This document shows positions 42,964-54,236 of a stretch of 64,000 nt of DNA, piece by piece (the first letter of the stretch is position 1; each line of letters opens with the position of its first letter). The translations under genes were made by a program, and so were the position numbers. The notes beneath the pieces were generated by a model. It saw nothing but the letters and a program-made list of their open reading frames with translations, was not told the DNA's origin and did no database searches. The DNA lies in the NCBI RefSeq assembly GCF_963675395.1, contig NZ_OY776223.1, positions 2,294,001-2,358,000 of the forward strand. Direction: 5' to 3'. This DNA comes from an uncultured Vibrio sp. (GTDB taxonomy: Bacteria > Pseudomonadota > Gammaproteobacteria > Enterobacterales > Vibrionaceae).

Positions 42964-44392
42964 TAATGCCGTTCACTTAAGGTGAGCGGCATTGTTTTTT
43001 CTAGGGTATCGGCTTGGCTTTTTCTTAACGACTCTAGGGAAGGATCTTTCTCGCCTAGGTCCAAGTATTAAGCTCTCACTCATTGAGTAGAAGTTTTGGA
43101 GTTGCCTCGGGATTGCTCCTGGTGACGAGTATGGAAGTCCCACTATCAGGCGCATGATGTGAGCTAATGCCCCATTGAAGCTAAGTTGGTAGGGTAAGTA
43201 GTCTCCATTCAACGTATTACACATCTGCACCATTTGATACCTGACCAAGTTATAGGTCAGTAGTATTCCCCAGAGTTCTTGCTTCACTAATTCAGGGAGT
43301 CGACTTCGAAGCGTGAGTCGGTTACCAAGCATGTACTGTTTTTGCTCACGGTAGCCGAGTTCAATTTCCCAACGATACCCATATAAGCCTACGATATCTA
43401 ACTTTGGGTAGAGCATAGGGTCAAGCATTGAAGTGAGAACATCGTATTGCCTACCATCTTTGACTCTCGTGATTAAACGTACAACAACTTCTTGTCCTAG
43501 CTCTGGCCACTTCTTACGCGCTTGCGGATTACTCTTCAGTTTTATCAGTTTATCTTGGCGGCCAAGAGACTGAACGACGTCATAAGTGAGTCCTTTTTTC
43601 ATAGGGATAAGCCAATGTCGATTTATCCCTTGCGAGCTCCACGCTTGAAGTAGGCCAAGGGAGTAAAAGCCTTTATCAAAAAGGGTTAAACTATTATCAG
43701 GTGTCGTCTCTATAAGCTGCTCTGCTAACTTCATTTCATTGACGCTATAACAGTCAAAGGCACTGCCTGTGATTAAATGGCTGCTCAATTCCATCTGACA
43801 TACCATACGTACTTGTGGATACTGTGTTTCTTTACCGTCACGATTGGTAGGCTTTGCAAACGCTTCAGCGTTCTCTTTTGAGTCCTCAGTTCGCCACAAG
43901 ACACCATCAACGCCAAGAAGAGTGAGTCCGTTCCAGTTTGGTAAATTAGCCTGCTTAAACCAATGACTTTGCGTACACTCAAAAAGAGCTTTAGCCGCTG
44001 ACTCACCGAGGTTTTTTCTTCGCTGTGTTAATGCACTTGGAGCAACAAATGGTTTACCTGTTCGGTCAACAATATCGAGCATATTTACAATGTCAGCCAT
44101 GGACTTATCGTTATAAATTGCCATGCCAACCAGTAACCACGCCATCGACTCTAAAGTTAGCTTTCGTTTTCTTAGAGTAACGGTGTCAGTAAGCTCGTAA
44201 GCACTATTGATGAGTTCAATTGGCAGGAGATCTGCGAGTGTCTCAACTTGATTTGGTTTGTAGCTGTTGATGATGTTGAGGGCTTGAGAAACGTGCATAA
44301 AAAAATCCGATAAACAAGGTCTATCGGATTTTTACATACAGGGAGGATCATTCAACTGATCTGCCGATTAAAGTCTTAACTGATCGGCATTA
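42964..44392. mobile_element. IS4-family insertion sequence (1429 bp)
   Basis: Bounded by imperfect 18-bp terminal inverted repeats of the form TAATGCCG-n-TCA-n-TTAAG and a 12-bp target duplication. It contains one intact transposase. Length and repeats are close to E. coli IS4. The left end also forms a hairpin followed by a T-run (near 42966-43001), which may stop transcription coming out of lptG. Confidence 0.95.
42973..44298 (-). CDS. IS4-family transposase
   Basis: 441 residues, strongly similar in pattern to E. coli IS4 InsG. DDE residues lie in [17 protein letters not shown] and [13 protein letters not shown] (the Y-R-E-K signature). No frameshift or stop, so the element may be active. 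Confidence 0.95.
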   Translation of the reverse strand: MHVSQALNIINSYKPNQVETLADLLPIELINSAYELTDTVTLRKRKLTLESMAWLLVGMAIYNDKSMADIVNMLDIVDRTGKPFVAPSALTQRRKNLGESAAKALFECTQSHWFKQANLPNWNGLTLLGVDGVLWRTEDSKENAEAFAKPTNRDGKETQYPQVRMVCQMELSSHLITGSAFDCYSVNEMKLAEQLIETTPDNSLTLFDKGFYSLGLLQAWSSQGINRHWLIPMKKGLTYDVVQSLGRQDKLIKLKSNPQARKKWPELGQEVVVRLITRVKDGRQYDVLTSMLDPMLYPKLDIVGLYGYRWEIELGYREQKQYMLGNRLTLRSRLPELVKQELWGILLTYNLVRYQMVQMCNTLNGDYLPYQLSFNGALAHIMRLIVGLPYSSPGAIPRQLQNFYSMSESLILGPRRERSFPRVVKKKPSRYPRKNNAAHLK

Positions 44393-44404
44393 GGACAATG
44401 CCTT
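44393..44404. repeat. Right target site duplication of IS4 element
   Basis: GGACAATGCCTT, identical to 42952-42963. Joining the two flanks restores an AAAGGAAGG...CCTTCCTTT hairpin with a T-run. Confidence 0.92.
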
Positions 44405-44411
44405 CCTTTTT

Positions 44412-44891
44412 TTATTGTGCTTTCGGTAACACAACCACTTTAGTTTTGGCCCACATGTCGTGGAAACCGCGTTTCTGCGGATCGATGGGTACCGTCAGGT
44501 TGGCTAAACCGAACCCTGAAGTTGCAATACGAATCAGCGCTTGAGTGACAGTGATTGGTGCATCGTCAGCGGCGTTACGTACTTGAAGTTTCCAGGCACG
44601 CATACCAAGTGTTTGACCTGCGCGAGTCCAGAAGAAAACGAAGAAATAGATCCAAACTACCGCTAAATACAGCGTAAAGATCGGGCTTATTACAGGGTGC
44701 TTCGATAACATATCCGCAGCATCCACATATTCCCCATAGCTCAGTAACCCTGCTGCATTGAGTGCAAAGACAATGGCCATAACCACTCCTGCTGCCATCA
44801 TTTCTATCGCAATGACAATCAACGAGTCATAGACCAAAGCAGCTAATCGACGAAAGAGTCCTGCTGTTGGAAGAGTTGTAGAAGTAGTCAT
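44412..44891 (-). CDS. RDD-family membrane protein
   Basis: 159 residues with about three membrane helices. R-L-A-A-L-V-Y-D-S near the N-terminus gives the family its RDD-like name. The ATG at 44891 (MTTSTTL) is favoured over a start 29 codons upstream. Function unknown. Confidence 0.85.
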   Translation of the reverse strand: MTTSTTLPTAGLFRRLAALVYDSLIVIAIEMMAAGVVMAIVFALNAAGLLSYGEYVDAADMLSKHPVISPIFTLYLAVVWIYFFVFFWTRAGQTLGMRAWKLQVRNAADDAPITVTQALIRIATSGFGLANLTVPIDPQKRGFHDMWAKTKVVVLPKAQ

Positions 44892-45086
44892 AATTCCATC
44901 ACTTACCTTAACAAATTGTGCGTCAGAATATAGATTCCCTTCCCATGTGAAAAGAGAGCCAACGCACAGACTCTCCAATTGTGGCGAAATCTAGCCTTTT
45001 ACAGCCGTACTTATCGTTGATAAGTATGGCCACAAGCAGAATCGTTTGGGCATTCTGTTCAAAAAGCTGTGGATCGGTGTTGGCTT

Positions 45087-46355
45087 TCAGCCATGAAACC
45101 TCTGGTCCGTTACCTGATGCGAAAGCTGAGAGAGTTGGTGTTTTTCGTCTTCGGTATAATGTTGAGACAGTGCGAGTTCCAATGCTTTTTCAGAAAGTTT
45201 TTTGGCTGGAGAGGCAAACAATTTGGGGTGCATACTGGATAGCGCCAACAATGCTTTTTGCAGACGAATCTGAACTTGGAGTTGGGTTGCGCCGTCATGT
45301 GCTATCGGTAAAAATACATCATCAAATAGATCCTGGCAGCTTAATGAGGGAACAAATAGCTGCGGAAAGCGCGTTTTGATTGGTCTTTGCTTTAACAACT
45401 CTCCCCATAGTGACAGCGCCCGTATAGCACGTCCGAGCACATCAATGGCAGTGCCGTTATCATTTACTGCAGGAGAAAGCGCTCTTGAGGCTATTTCGGC
45501 CAACACGACCAATCCAAATCGAGGGTCTTGGTCGAATGAACGTTCAGTTCTTATTGTGAACGCATGCAAAATCTCACTCTCTTCTTCCAATTCACCACAA
45601 ACCCAAGCGAGTGGCTGACCTAGATATACAAAGCTTCCTGGTTGTCGCTCAATGTAGATCGTACTTTGGCTGTCTTCGGCAAGGTTGTCCAGATGGTGCA
45701 TATCGATATGTTGTAAGTAACCAATTTCCTGACTGAGAATCGGCTTGCTCCCTCTCGGCTTATGCTCCGGGTGACTCCAGGGGCGAGCGCCAAGCCAGGG
45801 CTCGTCGCCACGTTTTCGAATCGCACTTAACAGGGCTTGTTCGACCTTTGACGTTGTTTCTGCAACTCTCCCAAGTACGGATAGATGCTGAATCCAGCGT
45901 AATAGGGTGAGTATGATCATGACGATGACTACCATAGTCACGATAAACAGGTAGATACGTGCCTGTTCGTGATACGCCCCGATACCAAGGGCGATAATCC
46001 CGACCAGACTAAACAAGAACGAGCCCAGAAAAGTAGCCAGTGCATTTTGCGTTGTGCTGTCTTCCATCAATAGCTTCGTGGCTCTAGGTGTCACACCTGC
46101 GCTAGCTGCACTGTATGCTGAGACCATAATATTGAGAGAAAAGGTAGTTACCGCCAACATTGAGGTGGCAAGAATATTGAGTATGTTATTCAGTAGTTCA
46201 CTACTGACGTTGATAGCGGGAGGTAAGATGACGAATTTGTTTAAAACAATCGATATCAGAGCAGTAGCGACCGCAAGTAAGGCGAAAAGTGATGTCCTAA
46301 CCCACAGTTTGCGTGTTATCTGTTTTAATAACCACTGCCATTTAGATCCTGTCAT
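45087..46355 (-). CDS. DUF2254 membrane protein
   Basis: 422 residues. The N-terminal part carries about four membrane helices and the family motif FSLNIMVSAYSAASAGVTPRA. The C-terminal part is soluble, containing LAEIASRALSPAVNDNGTAIDVL. The start at 46355 has TAGGAG upstream, whereas a longer form lacks support. Family function is unknown. Confidence 0.85.
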   Translation of the reverse strand: MTGSKWQWLLKQITRKLWVRTSLFALLAVATALISIVLNKFVILPPAINVSSELLNNILNILATSMLAVTTFSLNIMVSAYSAASAGVTPRATKLLMEDSTTQNALATFLGSFLFSLVGIIALGIGAYHEQARIYLFIVTMVVIVMIILTLLRWIQHLSVLGRVAETTSKVEQALLSAIRKRGDEPWLGARPWSHPEHKPRGSKPILSQEIGYLQHIDMHHLDNLAEDSQSTIYIERQPGSFVYLGQPLAWVCGELEEESEILHAFTIRTERSFDQDPRFGLVVLAEIASRALSPAVNDNGTAIDVLGRAIRALSLWGELLKQRPIKTRFPQLFVPSLSCQDLFDDVFLPIAHDGATQLQVQIRLQKALLALSSMHPKLFASPAKKLSEKALELALSQHYTEDEKHQLSQLSHQVTDQRFHG

Positions 46356-46535
46356 TATTGGACTCCTATCAGAGACTAACTCGAAAGTGGTCAGAAAATT
46401 CAAAAAGTTATTATTGCTAAAGCATAGATTAAATTTTCTGAAGTCTGATTAATGTTTGATGAGCCATAATGACAAGGTACGTATATCAGCATATTTTCAA
46501 ACGTACAGATAGTATGTGAAGTAAAGAGGTAAAAA

Positions 46536-47201
46536 ATGATTCTAATTACAGGCGCAAGTAGCGGACTTGGTGCTGAATTGGCTAAGCTTTACGATTCCGA
46601 TGGTCAGCCAACATACCTTACGGGACGAAGCGAGGGTAAACTCTCTGAAATCACAGACAGCCTGTCTAACAACATTGGTTACCAAGCTTGTGATCTCTCT
46701 TTGCATCAGGATGTTGAACAATTATTTGATCAATTACACCAGCCTCCCCAAACAGTGATTCATAGTGCGGGAAGTGGTTATTTTGGGCTGTTGGAAGACC
46801 AAGAGCCAGAACAGGTTCAAAAGTTAATTAACAACAACCTTAACTCTGCGATTAATGTATTGCGAGAGTTGGTTAAGCGATACAAAGAGTACCCAGTTAA
46901 TGTGATTATGATTATGTCGACCGCAGCACAGCAGCCAAAAGCGCAGGAGTCCACTTACTGTGCAGTTAAGTGGGCGGTAAAAGGTCTGATTGAATCGGTT
47001 CGTTTAGAACTAAAGGGCAAACCGATGAAAATTATTGCGGTCTATCCGGGAGGGATGGCGACGGAGTTTTGGCAGACCAGTGGCAAGTCATTAGATCTCA
47101 GTAGTTTTATGCAAGCAGAAGATGCCGCGCAAATGATTCACGATGCGGTGTCGAGCATTGGCAACGGCTATGTTTCTGATATCACGGTTAACCGGTTATA
47201 A
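46536..47201 (+). CDS. Short-chain dehydrogenase/reductase
   Basis: 221 residues. The cofactor motif TGASSGLG is near residues 5-12, and the catalytic YxxxK in YCAVK follows a serine in IMSTAAQ. The substrate is unknown. A GAGG ribosome site precedes the start. Confidence 0.9.
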   Translation: MILITGASSGLGAELAKLYDSDGQPTYLTGRSEGKLSEITDSLSNNIGYQACDLSLHQDVEQLFDQLHQPPQTVIHSAGSGYFGLLEDQEPEQVQKLINNNLNSAINVLRELVKRYKEYPVNVIMIMSTAAQQPKAQESTYCAVKWAVKGLIESVRLELKGKPMKIIAVYPGGMATEFWQTSGKSLDLSSFMQAEDAAQMIHDAVSSIGNGYVSDITVNRL

Positions 47202-47331
47202 ACGCCATAGATATTGGAAAGATAGCTGTAAACTAGGTGGGCGTAGATAAGATTGCGGGGCTCGAGCTCTCCTTTGTCACAGTTTGTGGCGAAATTATCA
47301 GCAAACGATAGTTATTAAAGGTTTTTCTGCT

Positions 47332-47358
47332 TGCGCAGGTCAAAAGCTTACGTATAAT
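47332..47358 (+). promoter_or_regulatory. Likely tRNA-Leu promoter
   Basis: TTGCGC and TATAAT with a 15-bp spacer (16 if read from CTTGCG), about 32 bp upstream of the tRNA. Confidence 0.6.
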
Positions 47359-47389
47359 GCCAAACATCAAAGGGCAATAGCCCAAAGAT

Positions 47390-47474
47390 GCCGGTGTGGT
47401 GAAATTGGTATACACGACGGATTCAAAATCCGTTGCCTTCGGGCGTGGCGGTTCAAGTCCGCCCACCGGTACCA
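47390..47474 (+). tRNA. tRNA-Leu (CAA)
   Basis: 85 nt with the long variable arm typical of tRNA-Leu. Acceptor GCCGGTG pairs with CACCGGT, the anticodon loop is TTCAAAA, and CCA is encoded. A hairpin with T-run follows at about 47485-47508. Confidence 0.95.
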
Positions 47475-47737
47475 TACATAGAAAGGTCGCTTTTATAGCG
47501 GCCTTTCGTCGTTTTAGATGCTTGAAAATGTTCGATTTTTCAGGTGCTTACCTCAGTTTCCCTTTTCTGTTGTCACATCTTTTTTCGCTCCATTGAACTC
47601 TCTTTGTCCATCTTAAAATTTCTCCCATGGTCCATCTATGGTTCATCGCATGCCGATCCTGTGCGCAAGGGAATCCCAGTCAATCCAACAAACTACAATG
47701 CCTGAAACTCAATATTTTGATTAATAATAATTATCTA

Positions 47738-48831
47738 TACTCGTTCAACTTGAAGATGCAGGTTTTAAAATCTGAAAATTATCCGTAATTCTGGACACCA
47801 GTGAGCCTGCAACTTCTGGTAGCGTTACATCGAAAAACTCTTTGATGGCTGAAGTAAATTCAGACTTGGAGGAGAAGTAAATATTATTCCTCACATGCTC
47901 ATTCATCACTTTCCAAAGCCGCTCTATTGGATTTAAATTTGGACTATAAGGCGGTAAATAATGAAGCTGGATATTAAGCACCTTTGCCGCATCCTTCACC
48001 AAATTTGACTGATGATAGGCTGCACCATCAAGAACTAAGTGAACTTTTTGCTCCAACGGGTAATGCTCTTTTTTGAGCTTCCAGAAGAAGCGAACGATGC
48101 TCTCGCTGTTTATAGTGTCATATGTCTCTGTCACCGTTGCACCAATATTTTGAAGTGGTAATGCTCCGATAACATTAAGGCGAGTTCGACTGCCCGTTGT
48201 CTCAATCACTTTGTCTTGGCCTTTTCGTATCCAGCCATAACTGAGTTTTGTTGACTGCGTAGGATGAACGGCATCCATGAACAACACAGGGTCTTCGCTG
48301 TTTCTTAGCGTCTCGTTGTAATGCTCGATAAAGGCTTGCTGCATTTCTGGATTAAACTTGTGCGGCACACCTTTCGGCTTCTTATATGAGAAGTCGTGAT
48401 GATGTAGCCACTTGTTCATTCCAGCAACGGTATAACGGATACCAAACTCAGCTTGTACATAAGCGACAATTTGGTGGGTATGAAAGTACGTTTTCTCAGT
48501 CAGATGTTCGATAAGTTGCATGGTTTGCCCAGCAGAAAGTCGGCTTTGGCTACCACCATTTTCAGGCTTAAGTTTTTCAGAGAGAACATAATCACTAAGA
48601 TGACGAGCAACGGTCGATTCGTGAATACGAAGAGCTTGAGAAATCATCGTCTGACTCCAACCTTCAGACGCGAGTAAAACCGCTTTGATGCGGTCACGCA
48701 CTCGACCATCACGAGTTGAATCGTGCATCTCTTCGAGTTGCTGCTTCTGTTGAGGAGTCAGTATTATTTTCATGGTACGTAGCATGATCCTGACTTCATC
48801 GAAAATCAAGTATCTTCAATGATAACGGGTA
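47738..48831. mobile_element. IS630-family insertion sequence (about 1.09 kb)
   Basis: Imperfect terminal repeats (left TACTCGTTCAACTTGAAGAT, right complement of TACCCGTTATCATTGAAGAT) are flanked by TA dinucleotides, the usual IS630 target duplication. It holds one full transposase. Confidence 0.88.
47745..48785 (-). CDS. IS630-family transposase
   Basis: About 346 residues, intact. N-terminal helix-turn-helix (IKAVLLASEGWSQTMISQAL) and DDE residues in LFMDAVHP, LVLDGAAYH and NLNPIERLW. The start is uncertain between ATG codons at 48809, 48785 and 48773; 48785 has AGGA just upstream. No frameshift is seen. Confidence 0.9.
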   Translation of the reverse strand: MLRTMKIILTPQQKQQLEEMHDSTRDGRVRDRIKAVLLASEGWSQTMISQALRIHESTVARHLSDYVLSEKLKPENGGSQSRLSAGQTMQLIEHLTEKTYFHTHQIVAYVQAEFGIRYTVAGMNKWLHHHDFSYKKPKGVPHKFNPEMQQAFIEHYNETLRNSEDPVLFMDAVHPTQSTKLSYGWIRKGQDKVIETTGSRTRLNVIGALPLQNIGATVTETYDTINSESIVRFFWKLKKEHYPLEQKVHLVLDGAAYHQSNLVKDAAKVLNIQLHYLPPYSPNLNPIERLWKVMNEHVRNNIYFSSKSEFTSAIKEFFDVTLPEVAGSLVSRITDNFQILKPASSS

Positions 48832-49082
48832 TAATTTAGGAGGTTTGGTTTTCTGCCCGAATTGCGCAATAAAGCGGAAATGCGGGCGCGTCTTTTTATG
48901 GAGAATAAATAATCCTGATTTGGTCTGGTCCGTTTATTTTGCGTAGACTCACATTTAATGATTTAAGATTAAAATAAAAACTCAAAAATATTGAAATGGC
49001 ATTTTGTTATATTGAGTATATAGATTGTAACCAGGCCAGTGCGCTTGGAGTGTTGTCTAATAAGAAATTAAGGAAAATAAAA

Positions 49083-50174
49083 ATGAAGCGAGCCCTTGTG
49101 TCCTGTATGCTTTCTACTGTTGGTTTTACGAGCTTTTCTACACTGGCGGACAGTGTAACTCACACAAACCTATTAATGCCTGAGTATGCGGCGACGTCGA
49201 TCAAACAACAGATCAAGCAGTTGCCAGAGGCTGCAACTTCATTTGAAAAATGGGTGAGCACTCCTGCATTGGAAGCATTAACTCTGGAACCTATGCATTT
49301 TCCTCATGTGAGTTATGAACGCAAAGATCTGAAAGTGCGCGTAGATGGTATATATGCGCTTACGCTTAAGTGGAACTTATCAACAGAAGATTCAGAGCGT
49401 AGAAAATACTTTGAAAAGGCAAGTGAGCTGATCGTATCTATAGCAAAACATATAAGCCCAGGAACGCATACCCCGAACGAATCTATACTTCATAGTGTTT
49501 ATGAAGCTTATTCATTGTTACGTCCGGAAATGGCGTTAAAAGATACTGAAATAGTTGATAGATGGTTGAGAAGACAGGGAGAGTACTTTAAGAATTATCA
49601 GCTAACCGGAACTCTGATCAAGAACAACTGGGAAAACGTACGCATATCCATTTTGTTTAATATTGCCTTAACCCTGGGTGATGAAGAACTGTACGATTAT
49701 AGTGTTGGGGCGTTGAAACGTTTTGTAAAAGTTAATATTGAGCCAGACGGTAAAACCAATGACTTTATTAATCGCGATGCCTTTACTTACCATGCTTATA
49801 ATCAGCAATATTATGGTCGTATTCTAAAGGCGGTTAAGATCTATAAAGGTGAAGAGGAAGCACAACGTCTGTTTACCTACAAAGAGAAAGGCCACGGCAG
49901 TATTAAAGACGCATATGATTTCTGGAAACCTTACTTTACCGAGCCAGAGAAGAATGTGCACATTGAATTTGTTAACACAGGTTGGAAACCGGATCTAAAG
50001 CGTGGTGATGCTAATAAGCCTTACAACCCAACGGGAACTGTTTATGCTATGGCCCATATGATACCGGTTGATAAGTATGCTTTCACTATGATCCAAAAAG
50101 TTATGCCTGGCTCCGAGCCTTACACGCTTAGACTAAGTACTTGGCTGAACAATGCTCTGCATGCAAAAAAATAA
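49083..50174 (+). CDS. Secreted alginate-lyase (PL5)-like protein
   Basis: 363 residues with a signal peptide cut after about residue 22 (STLA-DS). The rest is helical and resembles the alpha/alpha-toroid of PL5-type alginate lyases, with NNW at 181-183 and RDAFTYHAY at 231-239. The usual NNH histidine is a tryptophan here, so catalysis may be lost or altered. The start at 49083 is set by AAGGA and the signal peptide. It lies between an IS630 element and an HD-GYP gene, suggesting accessory origin. The assignment is by pattern only. Confidence 0.55.
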   Translation: MKRALVSCMLSTVGFTSFSTLADSVTHTNLLMPEYAATSIKQQIKQLPEAATSFEKWVSTPALEALTLEPMHFPHVSYERKDLKVRVDGIYALTLKWNLSTEDSERRKYFEKASELIVSIAKHISPGTHTPNESILHSVYEAYSLLRPEMALKDTEIVDRWLRRQGEYFKNYQLTGTLIKNNWENVRISILFNIALTLGDEELYDYSVGALKRFVKVNIEPDGKTNDFINRDAFTYHAYNQQYYGRILKAVKIYKGEEEAQRLFTYKEKGHGSIKDAYDFWKPYFTEPEKNVHIEFVNTGWKPDLKRGDANKPYNPTGTVYAMAHMIPVDKYAFTMIQKVMPGSEPYTLRLSTWLNNALHAKK

Positions 50175-50230
50175 TTTGATAGATGCCAAGATATTATTGC
50201 TAACAAAATTAATGTAATGGCATAAATTTA

Positions 50231-50268
50231 AGAAGGGTGATATTTGTAAAATATCACCCTTCTTTTTA
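50231..50268 (+). terminator. Terminator after the PL5-like gene
   Basis: AGAAGGGTGATATTT pairs with AAATATCACCCTTCT, followed by TTTTT. Confidence 0.88.
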
Positions 50269-50384
50269 TCAAGTCTGTAATTTTCACTGGTAATTATGCT
50301 GTCAGGGTATAAGTTGCCCTAGGTTCTAGCGTAAAGCTGAATATGCAACTAATAACCTGTAGGTTGAACTTTACTAAATGATAA

Positions 50385-50408
50385 GCCTTCTGCGGCTCGG
50401 CAGAAGGC
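50385..50408. repeat. Strong hairpin upstream of HD-GYP gene
   Basis: GCCTTCTGC pairs perfectly with GCAGAAGGC around GGCTCG. There is no T-run, so it is not a standard terminator. It is about 115 bp upstream of the HD-GYP start. Confidence 0.6.
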
Positions 50409-50442
50409 AAAGTAGTTATATGGTGGATGGTTTGGTAATTAT

Positions 50443-50457
50443 TGATAATCATTGTTA
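50443..50457. promoter_or_regulatory. Candidate Fur box upstream of HD-GYP gene
   Basis: TGATAATCATTGTTA matches 12 of 14 specified positions of the 7-1-7 Fur consensus, with a perfect left half. It ends about 67 bp before the start codon. Confidence 0.6.
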
Positions 50458-50523
50458 ATGAATTCTATTATAAATTCCTTTAAAATTGTGAGCTTATCTT
50501 GAAACCCCAGTTAGTAGTGAACA

Positions 50524-51777
50524 GTGGCAGCAATTAAACTTACCGTCGATCGCATTCAGCCCGGGTTACATATCCGTCTACCGTTGAAATGGAACGATCA
50601 CCCATTTTTACTCAATAGCTTTAAAATTAAAGATCAGGAACAGGTTGAGATGATTCGTCACCTCGGCGTGAAGTTTGTGTACTTTAATCCGGATCAGAGT
50701 GATTTATTACCGTTACCAGCCAATCAAGATAGAGTGGATAGGGTCAAGAATGATGAGTCGTTGGATTTAGAAACGCAAAAGTTGTGGCAAGAGAAGCAGA
50801 AACGTATAGAAAAGCTGAGTGCTTACCGACGCAGGGTGATTCAATGTGAAAAAGAGTTTGAGCGTTCTCTTGCTCGTATGCGTTCTGTAATGATGAAGAT
50901 TCGCAATCGCCCGGCCGCTGCGGTTGAAGAAGCAAAGCAATTAACCGAAGACATTGTTGATAAGCTAATGTGTGACGATAATGTCACACTGCATTTAATG
51001 AATGGCAAAAGCGAATTTGACGATATCTATTTTCATTCGTTGAACGTTGCGGTTATTGCCATGATGATCGGACGTGCAAAAGGTTACTCCGCTGAGCAAT
51101 TGAAAGAGCTATCCTTCGCAGCCTTATTTCATGATATTGGAAAAGTAAAAATCCCAACCGCCATTTTAAGAAAACAAGCCCCTCTGACAGTTCCCGAAAC
51201 GAACTATCTAAAGTTACATACCAAGTATGGCTTGGATCTGGCTAACCAAATAGAGGACTTCCCTGAAACGGCTAAGATAGTTATTGAGCAACACCATGAG
51301 TTAAGAGATGGTTCTGGATATCCTAAAGGATTGCAAGGGGATGAGATCAACGAGATTGCTCAAGTCATTATTGTGGCCAATGCGTTTGATAACTTGTGCC
51401 ACACACCCATTACCTCAGAACAAAAGATCCCGTATACCGCGCTCTCTCATCTCTATAAAAACTGCAAGCACCTATATAAAGAAGAAAACCTCAATATTCT
51501 GATTAAATTCATGGGTGTCTTCCCTCCTGGTACCGTTGTGCAGCTATCTAACAATATGGTTGGCTTGGTTATCTCAGTAAATGGTTCGAATCTATTATTT
51601 CCTAATGTTTTGCTTTATGACCCCTCGGTACCAAGGACCCAAGCGCCAATACTAGATTTGGTGTCGAAAGATTTAAGGATAGTAAACGCAATCCATCCGT
51701 CTAAATTGCCGGAGAAAATAAAAGAGTACCTTAATCCCCGTTCTAGAATCTCATATTTTTTTGATACCGATAGCTAG
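50524..51777 (+). CDS. HD-GYP domain protein, probable c-di-GMP phosphodiesterase
   Basis: 417 residues. An N-terminal DUF3391-like domain (about 1-130) precedes an HD-GYP domain with the HD pair at 203-204 (HDIGK), HHE at 257-259 and GSGYP at 263-267. These metal and GYP residues are all present, so c-di-GMP hydrolysis is likely. It starts with GTG because an in-frame stop lies 2 codons upstream and no better start exists; the ribosome site is weak. Confidence 0.88.
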   Translation: MAAIKLTVDRIQPGLHIRLPLKWNDHPFLLNSFKIKDQEQVEMIRHLGVKFVYFNPDQSDLLPLPANQDRVDRVKNDESLDLETQKLWQEKQKRIEKLSAYRRRVIQCEKEFERSLARMRSVMMKIRNRPAAAVEEAKQLTEDIVDKLMCDDNVTLHLMNGKSEFDDIYFHSLNVAVIAMMIGRAKGYSAEQLKELSFAALFHDIGKVKIPTAILRKQAPLTVPETNYLKLHTKYGLDLANQIEDFPETAKIVIEQHHELRDGSGYPKGLQGDEINEIAQVIIVANAFDNLCHTPITSEQKIPYTALSHLYKNCKHLYKEENLNILIKFMGVFPPGTVVQLSNNMVGLVISVNGSNLLFPNVLLYDPSVPRTQAPILDLVSKDLRIVNAIHPSKLPEKIKEYLNPRSRISYFFDTDS

Positions 51778-51897
51778 TTATCCACAGTGTTTTGTGGGTA
51801 ATGTGTAGAAATCCTGAGTGTTATTTTGGGGTAACTTTAAGGTTGAATGAAAAGTGTCCGCTTGGCATGTTTTTTTAGAAAAAATGCATATTTTCTA

Positions 51898-51925
51898 TTG
51901 CCAAAGAAATTCTTCTGCCTATAAT
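51898..51925 (+). promoter_or_regulatory. rRNA operon promoter, upstream
   Basis: TTGCCA, 16-bp spacer, TATAAT, then a GC-rich discriminator (GCGCATCC). An AT-rich stretch before it resembles an UP element. Confidence 0.75.
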
Positions 51926-52014
51926 GCGCATCCACCGACACAGCAGACGCGATAAGGCTTCAGCAGGGTCGGAGAGGTAAAAAGCTTCTACGAAAAATAA
52001 GTTGAAAAAAGTGT

Positions 52015-52042
52015 TTGACACTAACAACCAAATCGCTAGAAT
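52015..52042 (+). promoter_or_regulatory. rRNA operon promoter, downstream
   Basis: TTGACA, 16-bp spacer, TAGAAT, then GCACCTCCGC, a GC-rich discriminator typical of stringently controlled promoters. Confidence 0.8.
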
Positions 52043-52080
52043 GCACCTCCGCTTTGAAAGAAAAACTTCTCGAAAAGCAA

Positions 52081-52091
52081 GCTCTTTAACA
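52081..52091 (+). promoter_or_regulatory. rRNA antitermination boxA (leader)
   Basis: GCTCTTTAACA matches the boxA core that recruits the Nus antitermination factors. A second copy is at 54226-54236 in the 16S-23S spacer. Confidence 0.75.
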
Positions 52092-52300
52092 ATATAGACC
52101 TATCAATCTGTGTGGGCACTCGTTGATGATAATCCAATTAGAAATTTCTCTTAATAAAGAGCGGTTTCAAATTAGGTTTCAATGAACTGAGTGACCAAAC
52201 GAGTCGAAAGACTTGGCACAGTCAATTCAACATTACATTAGTAATGCAGTAAATCAGAATTCATTGAGCCTCCCCTATTAATTTAGGGAATCAAAACTTT

Positions 52301-53853
<1,553 letters not shown>

Positions 53854-53954
53854 TATACGATGGATAGTTTGTTTTCACTGTTTAAAGTGAAGACAAATGA
53901 GTCACGATGAGTGTCCACACAGATTGATACGGTTTATGTAAAAGAGACGATACT

Positions 53955-54031
53955 GGGTCTGTAGCTCAGGTGGTTAGAGCGTTCGCCTGATAAGCGAGAG
54001 GTCGGTGGTTCGAGTCCACTCAGACCCACCA
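53955..54031 (+). tRNA. tRNA-Ile (GAT)
   Basis: 77 nt in the 16S-23S spacer. Acceptor GGGTCTG pairs with CAGACCC, anticodon loop CTGATAA, CCA encoded. Confidence 0.97.
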
Positions 54032-54076
54032 ATTCCCTTCCCAAGGAATTGGCATACAGTATCGACACACCTTGAT

Positions 54077-54152
54077 GGGGCTATAGCTCAGCTGGGAGAG
54101 CGCCTGCCTTGCACGCAGGAGGTCAGCAGTTCGATCCTGCTTAGCTCCACCA
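54077..54152 (+). tRNA. tRNA-Ala (TGC)
   Basis: 76 nt in the 16S-23S spacer. Anticodon loop CTTGCAC, CCA encoded. The acceptor stem has one G-T pair. Confidence 0.97.
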
Positions 54153-54225
54153 TCTTTAAGCGCACTTTCTTTGAAATAGAAAGTAGAGTGCTTTTAAAAA
54201 TGGTTACTTCATTAGAAGTGATTAG

Positions 54226-54236
54226 CTCTTTAACAA
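54226..54236 (+). promoter_or_regulatory. rRNA antitermination boxA (spacer)
   Basis: GCTCTTTAACA, identical to the leader boxA, about 220 bp before the 23S start. Confidence 0.7.

Noticed and set aside
47390..50523. tRNA-Leu as the attachment site of a genomic island reaching to the HD-GYP gene
   Set aside because: No integrase and no direct repeat of the tRNA-Leu 3' end were found downstream.
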